A stretch of DNA of 8,092 bases, taken from the NCBI GenBank assembly GCA_900553635.1, contig USDU01000112.1, positions 1 through 8,092 of the forward strand, given 5' to 3'. Shown here one piece after another: positions 7,019 through 8,092 of the stretch. The translations under genes and the position numbers were made by a program. The stretch comes from an uncultured Lachnospiraceae bacterium. Its GTDB lineage: Bacteria > Bacillota_A > Clostridia > Lachnospirales > Lachnospiraceae. The notes below the pieces were generated by a model. It was not told the origin of the DNA, did not search any database, and saw only the letters and a program-made list of their open reading frames with translations. Position 1 is the stretch's first letter; each line of letters starts with the position of its first letter.

Positions 7019-7136
7019 ACGCGGAGCCTGCACAGAATCCGGGAAATGGCGTAAGCTATAGAAGGAGCGTATTCCGGAATATTTTTTATAAGGAAAAAGC
7101 CTGTACCCGGATTGGGGGTGCAGGCTTTTTGCGCGG
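7014..7136. repeat. Interrupted inverted repeat flanked by a direct repeat (MITE-like or terminator duplication)
   Basis: GCCTGCAC (7026-7033) plus AATCCGGG (7036-7043) are the exact reverse complements of GTGCAGGC (7118-7125) and CCCGGATT (7106-7113). This is a 16-bp inverted repeat interrupted by 2 bases on one side and 4 on the other, spanning 100 bp. Just outside lie TTTTTACGCGG (7014-7024) and TTTTTGCGCGG (7126-7136), matching at 10 of 11 positions. The layout resembles a small non-autonomous element with target-site duplication. However, both TTTTT runs are also terminator tails, so duplication of a terminator region or a regulatory fold is equally possible. A perfect 10-bp palindrome, ATTCCGGAAT, lies in the middle at 7071-7080. 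Confidence 0.6.
7094..7130 (-). terminator. Terminator of the DUF1540 gene (probably bidirectional)
   Basis: A 15-position stem runs from AAAAAGCCTG (7094) to CAGGCTTTTT (7130), extended by ACCC/GGGT with one G-U, around a 7-base loop. Read on the minus strand it begins 10 bases after the DUF1540 stop and ends in TTTTT; it also ends in TTTTT on the plus strand. Its arm GTGCAGGC can pair instead with GCCTGCAC at 7026-7033, an alternative fold. Confidence 0.88.
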
Positions 7137-7140
7137 TGAT

Positions 7141-7311
7141 CTACTGCGCCTTATTTACGAAGGATTCGCAGTCGGTACACTCGATTTTGGTCGGATTGGA
7201 TTCATGGGTACCGATTTGAATCTTATTCAGTGTGCAGTAATTTTCGCCCTGGGCGTGATGAGTACAGTTGTTGACAGTACATCCGATGGCTTCGTTCTTG
7301 TTGGTCATCAT
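7141..7311 (-). CDS. DUF1540 small Cys-rich protein
   Basis: A 56-residue protein of unknown function, matching the DUF1540 pattern common in clostridia. It begins MMTNKNEAIGCTV and ends FVNKAQ. The cysteines C11, C16, C26, C45 and C48 fall as C-x4-C-x9-C-x18-C-x2-C, with H18, H19 and H36 nearby, which suggests metal binding, probably zinc (inference). The central NYCTLNKIQIG and the end IECTDCESF are the characteristic DUF1540 core and tail. A near-ideal ribosome site, AAGGAGG (7325-7319 on the minus strand), is 7 bases before the first ATG; a second ATG follows directly at 7308. A terminator lies 10 bases past the stop. It is the only minus-strand gene here, convergent with yitT and divergent from sdaAB. 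No clear promoter was seen upstream. Its length puts it below many gene-calling cut-offs. Confidence 0.88.
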   Translation of the reverse strand: MMTNKNEAIGCTVNNCTHHAQGENYCTLNKIQIGTHESNPTKIECTDCESFVNKAQ

Positions 7312-7440
7312 AAAAATTCCTCCTTTATGGCGCGGCGAACCGCATTTACTTGCGTTACAGAAGTAGTGTGTATCGGCAGGCGGATTTTATGCGTGAGAAA
7401 AAATGGAAAATAACTCCAGCGTCTGTAAATGAAAGCACAC

Positions 7441-7479
7441 AAAAACCTCCTGCCGGAGTTGCGGGCCGTCAGGAGATTT
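7441..7479 (-). terminator. Orphan intrinsic terminator on the minus strand
   Basis: Read on the minus strand, AAAT-CTCCTG, a mismatch, then CGG pairs with CCG-CAGGAG-GTTT around a 9-base loop and is followed by TTTTT (7445-7441). The plus-strand reading has only ATTTCTG after the stem, so minus is the likelier orientation. No minus-strand gene was recognised upstream of it, so it may end a small RNA or block antisense transcription from the sdaAB side. Confidence 0.55.
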
Positions 7480-7514
7480 CTGTTGCTTTATACTATTGAA
7501 GAAGGAGAGTAACA

Positions 7515-7631
7515 ATTGAAAGTGATTGCTACTTAGAGATATATGATAAAGGGAATTACCCATTGTTTTTAGTCGGGACCGGTCGGCACCGAAGCAGCGC
7601 CGGCAGCCCCATTTTGTATTTGGTTCTATGA
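7515..7631 (+). pseudogene. 38-codon frame with ribosome site but ATT start; possible gene remnant
   Basis: AAGGAG at 7502-7507 lies 7 bases before an ATT codon that opens a frame of 38 residues, with fragments ESDCYLEIYDKGNYPLFLVG and PILYLVL, ending at TGA (7629-7631). No ATG, GTG or TTG occurs in this frame at the right spacing. The overlapping TTG at 7516 yields only six codons. The composition looks protein-like, with alternating hydrophobic residues and a GTGRHR segment, but I recognise no family. Readings: a decayed gene that lost its ATG, a real short peptide using a rare ATT start, or chance. A GC-rich hairpin (CCGG 7579-7582 with CCGG 7600-7603, extended by CG/CG and GGG/CCC) lies inside it, so the segment could instead be a structured RNA. 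Confidence 0.25.
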
Positions 7632-7686
7632 ATAGCATTCGCATGTTTCTGCTTTGCTTCATTTGATAGTATTATCATACACAAAG

Positions 7687-7706
7687 GTTGTGTCCAAGTT
7701 GTGTCC
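7687..7706 (+). repeat. Tandem direct repeat upstream of the sdaAB promoter, candidate operator
   Basis: GTTGTGTCC occurs at 7687-7695 and again at 7698-7706, an 11-base period that puts both copies on nearly the same face of the helix. The repeat ends 51 bases before the sdaAB -35 box, a typical distance for an activator site. No regulator gene is visible in the window. Confidence 0.5.
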
Positions 7707-7757
7707 GCACTCTTAACAAAAAATTGGGATTTTCTAAAAAATATATAAAATGGAAAA

Positions 7758-7786
7758 TTGTTTTGGGGAAATGGATATGCTATACT
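7758..7786 (+). promoter_or_regulatory. sdaAB promoter
   Basis: TTGTTT at 7758-7763 (4 of 6 to TTGACA), a 17-base spacer, and TATACT at 7781-7786 (5 of 6) preceded by TGC, an extended -10. Upstream is AT-rich with A-runs that could serve as an UP-like element. The predicted start near 7793 leaves a leader of about 26 bases, too short for a riboswitch. Confidence 0.8.
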
Positions 7787-7818
7787 GAGACTATTACGAA
7801 GCGAAAAGGAGTAACGCT

Positions 7819-8092
7819 ATGTCGTTTATCAGTGTCTTTGACGTGCTGGGTCCGAATATGATCGGCCCGTCCAGCTCCCACACGGCGGGAGCGGCCAGAA
7901 TCGCCTATCTGGCTCAGAAAATGATTGCCGGGCCTCTGGTCCGGGTGGAATTTATCCTTTACGGTTCCTTTGCCCGCACCTATCGGGGGCATGGTACAGA
8001 TCGGGCGCTGCTGGGCGGCATCATGGGCTTTGATACCGACGACGAGCGGATACGTGATTCCTTTTCCATCGCGCAGGAGCAGGGCATTGATT
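7819..8092 (+). CDS. sdaAB: L-serine dehydratase, iron-sulfur-dependent, beta subunit (partial)
   Basis: The first 91 residues of the beta subunit of the two-subunit, iron-sulfur L-serine dehydratase, which converts L-serine to pyruvate and ammonia in the cytosol; the gene runs past the window end. The family signatures are intact: FDVLGPNMIGPSSSHTAGA (7-25), LYGSFARTYRGHGTDRALLG, and GFDTDDERIRDSF. AAAAGGAG (7804-7811) is 7 bases before the ATG at 7819. The alpha subunit gene sdaAA, which carries the cluster-binding cysteines, usually follows sdaAB and is expected just downstream. A strong promoter and a tandem repeat upstream suggest it begins its own regulated unit. Confidence 0.93.
   Translation, partial: MSFISVFDVLGPNMIGPSSSHTAGAARIAYLAQKMIAGPLVRVEFILYGSFARTYRGHGTDRALLGGIMGFDTDDERIRDSFSIAQEQGID

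Larger units (their letters stand above)
7326..7757. other. Mostly non-coding gap between DUF1540 and the sdaAB promoter
   Basis: About 430 bases with no recognised protein family on either strand. It should hold the DUF1540 promoter (near 7330-7400, not clearly seen), a minus-strand terminator-like hairpin (7441-7479), a 38-codon frame with a ribosome site but no normal start (7515-7631), a GATA/TATC inverted repeat (7665-7676) and a tandem direct repeat (7687-7706). The stretch from 7640 on is markedly AT-rich, unlike the GC-richer genes around it. No tRNA or known riboswitch was recognised. Confidence 0.6.

Noticed and set aside
7071..7080. Perfect palindrome ATTCCGGAAT as an operator or terminator
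   Set aside because: A 10-bp palindrome without a loop cannot form a terminator; there is no promoter beside it for an operator. Kept only as part of the 7014-7136 repeat.
7129..7413. A 94-codon plus-strand frame after yitT
   Set aside because: It lies opposite the DUF1540 gene, begins inside a terminator region, and has no family match; the minus-strand gene explains the sequence.
7489..7494. TATACT as a -10 box for the 38-codon frame
   Set aside because: No acceptable -35 at 16-18 bases, and the start point would fall on the ribosome site itself.
7575..7612. SRP-RNA-like apical loop (GGTCGGCACCGAAGCAGC)
   Set aside because: Only a loose resemblance to the 4.5S/scRNA tip; the conserved GGAAGG and asymmetric loop are not there and no long flanking stem forms.
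7387..7662. A 91-codon minus-strand frame
   Set aside because: It runs straight through the minus-strand terminator hairpin at 7441-7479 and shows no recognised domain or good ribosome site.

Overview
The window looks like ordinary chromosome of an anaerobic, low-redox Firmicute, most probably a Lachnospiraceae/Clostridia member. The evidence is the strong AGGAGG-type ribosome sites, the YghZ-type aldo/keto reductase, a DUF1540 mini-protein, a two-subunit (iron-sulfur type) L-serine dehydratase, an xpt/YitT pair and short intergenic gaps. No phage, IS transposase, tRNA, rRNA or CRISPR array was recognised. The organism assignment is inference from gene style, not from a marker gene.

Layout. 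Positions 1-138 hold a possible folded element at the window edge and a candidate promoter. A plus-strand run follows: aldo/keto reductase (139-1122), endonuclease III (nth, 1194-1835), an RlmI-like 23S rRNA methyltransferase (1840-3042) and an RsmF-like rRNA m5C methyltransferase (3045-4511). The last three are 2-4 bases apart and probably translationally coupled. An AT-rich gap with a good promoter (TTGACA, 17 bases, TG-extended -10) starts a second unit: a divergent sirtuin (4680-5408), xanthine phosphoribosyltransferase xpt (5493-6062) and a YitT-type membrane protein (6063-6974), ending in a strong terminator at 6988-7018. A short minus-strand gene for a 56-residue DUF1540 Cys-rich protein (7141-7311) converges on it and has its own terminator at 7094-7130. 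After a mostly non-coding stretch (7326-7757), a strong promoter drives sdaAB, the L-serine dehydratase beta subunit (7819 to beyond the window end).

How the genes fit together. The first unit joins carbonyl detoxification, base-excision repair and ribosomal RNA methylation, which is housekeeping nucleic-acid maintenance. The second joins an NAD-fold protein with purine salvage and a membrane protein; any functional link is conjecture. sdaAB begins a serine-catabolism unit (serine to pyruvate and ammonia).

The points most worth a second look are: (1) the sirtuin, in which the glycine-rich NAD loop and the QNID motif are altered although the LHG histidine and the zinc cysteines are kept; (2) a 16-bp interrupted inverted repeat at 7026-7125, bounded by an 11-bp near-perfect direct repeat and competing with the DUF1540 terminator; (3) the 7440-7710 gap, which holds an orphan minus-strand terminator, a 38-codon frame with a good ribosome site but no normal start codon, and a tandem 9-bp repeat upstream of the sdaAB promoter. 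I found nothing that amounts to a clear new multi-gene system.
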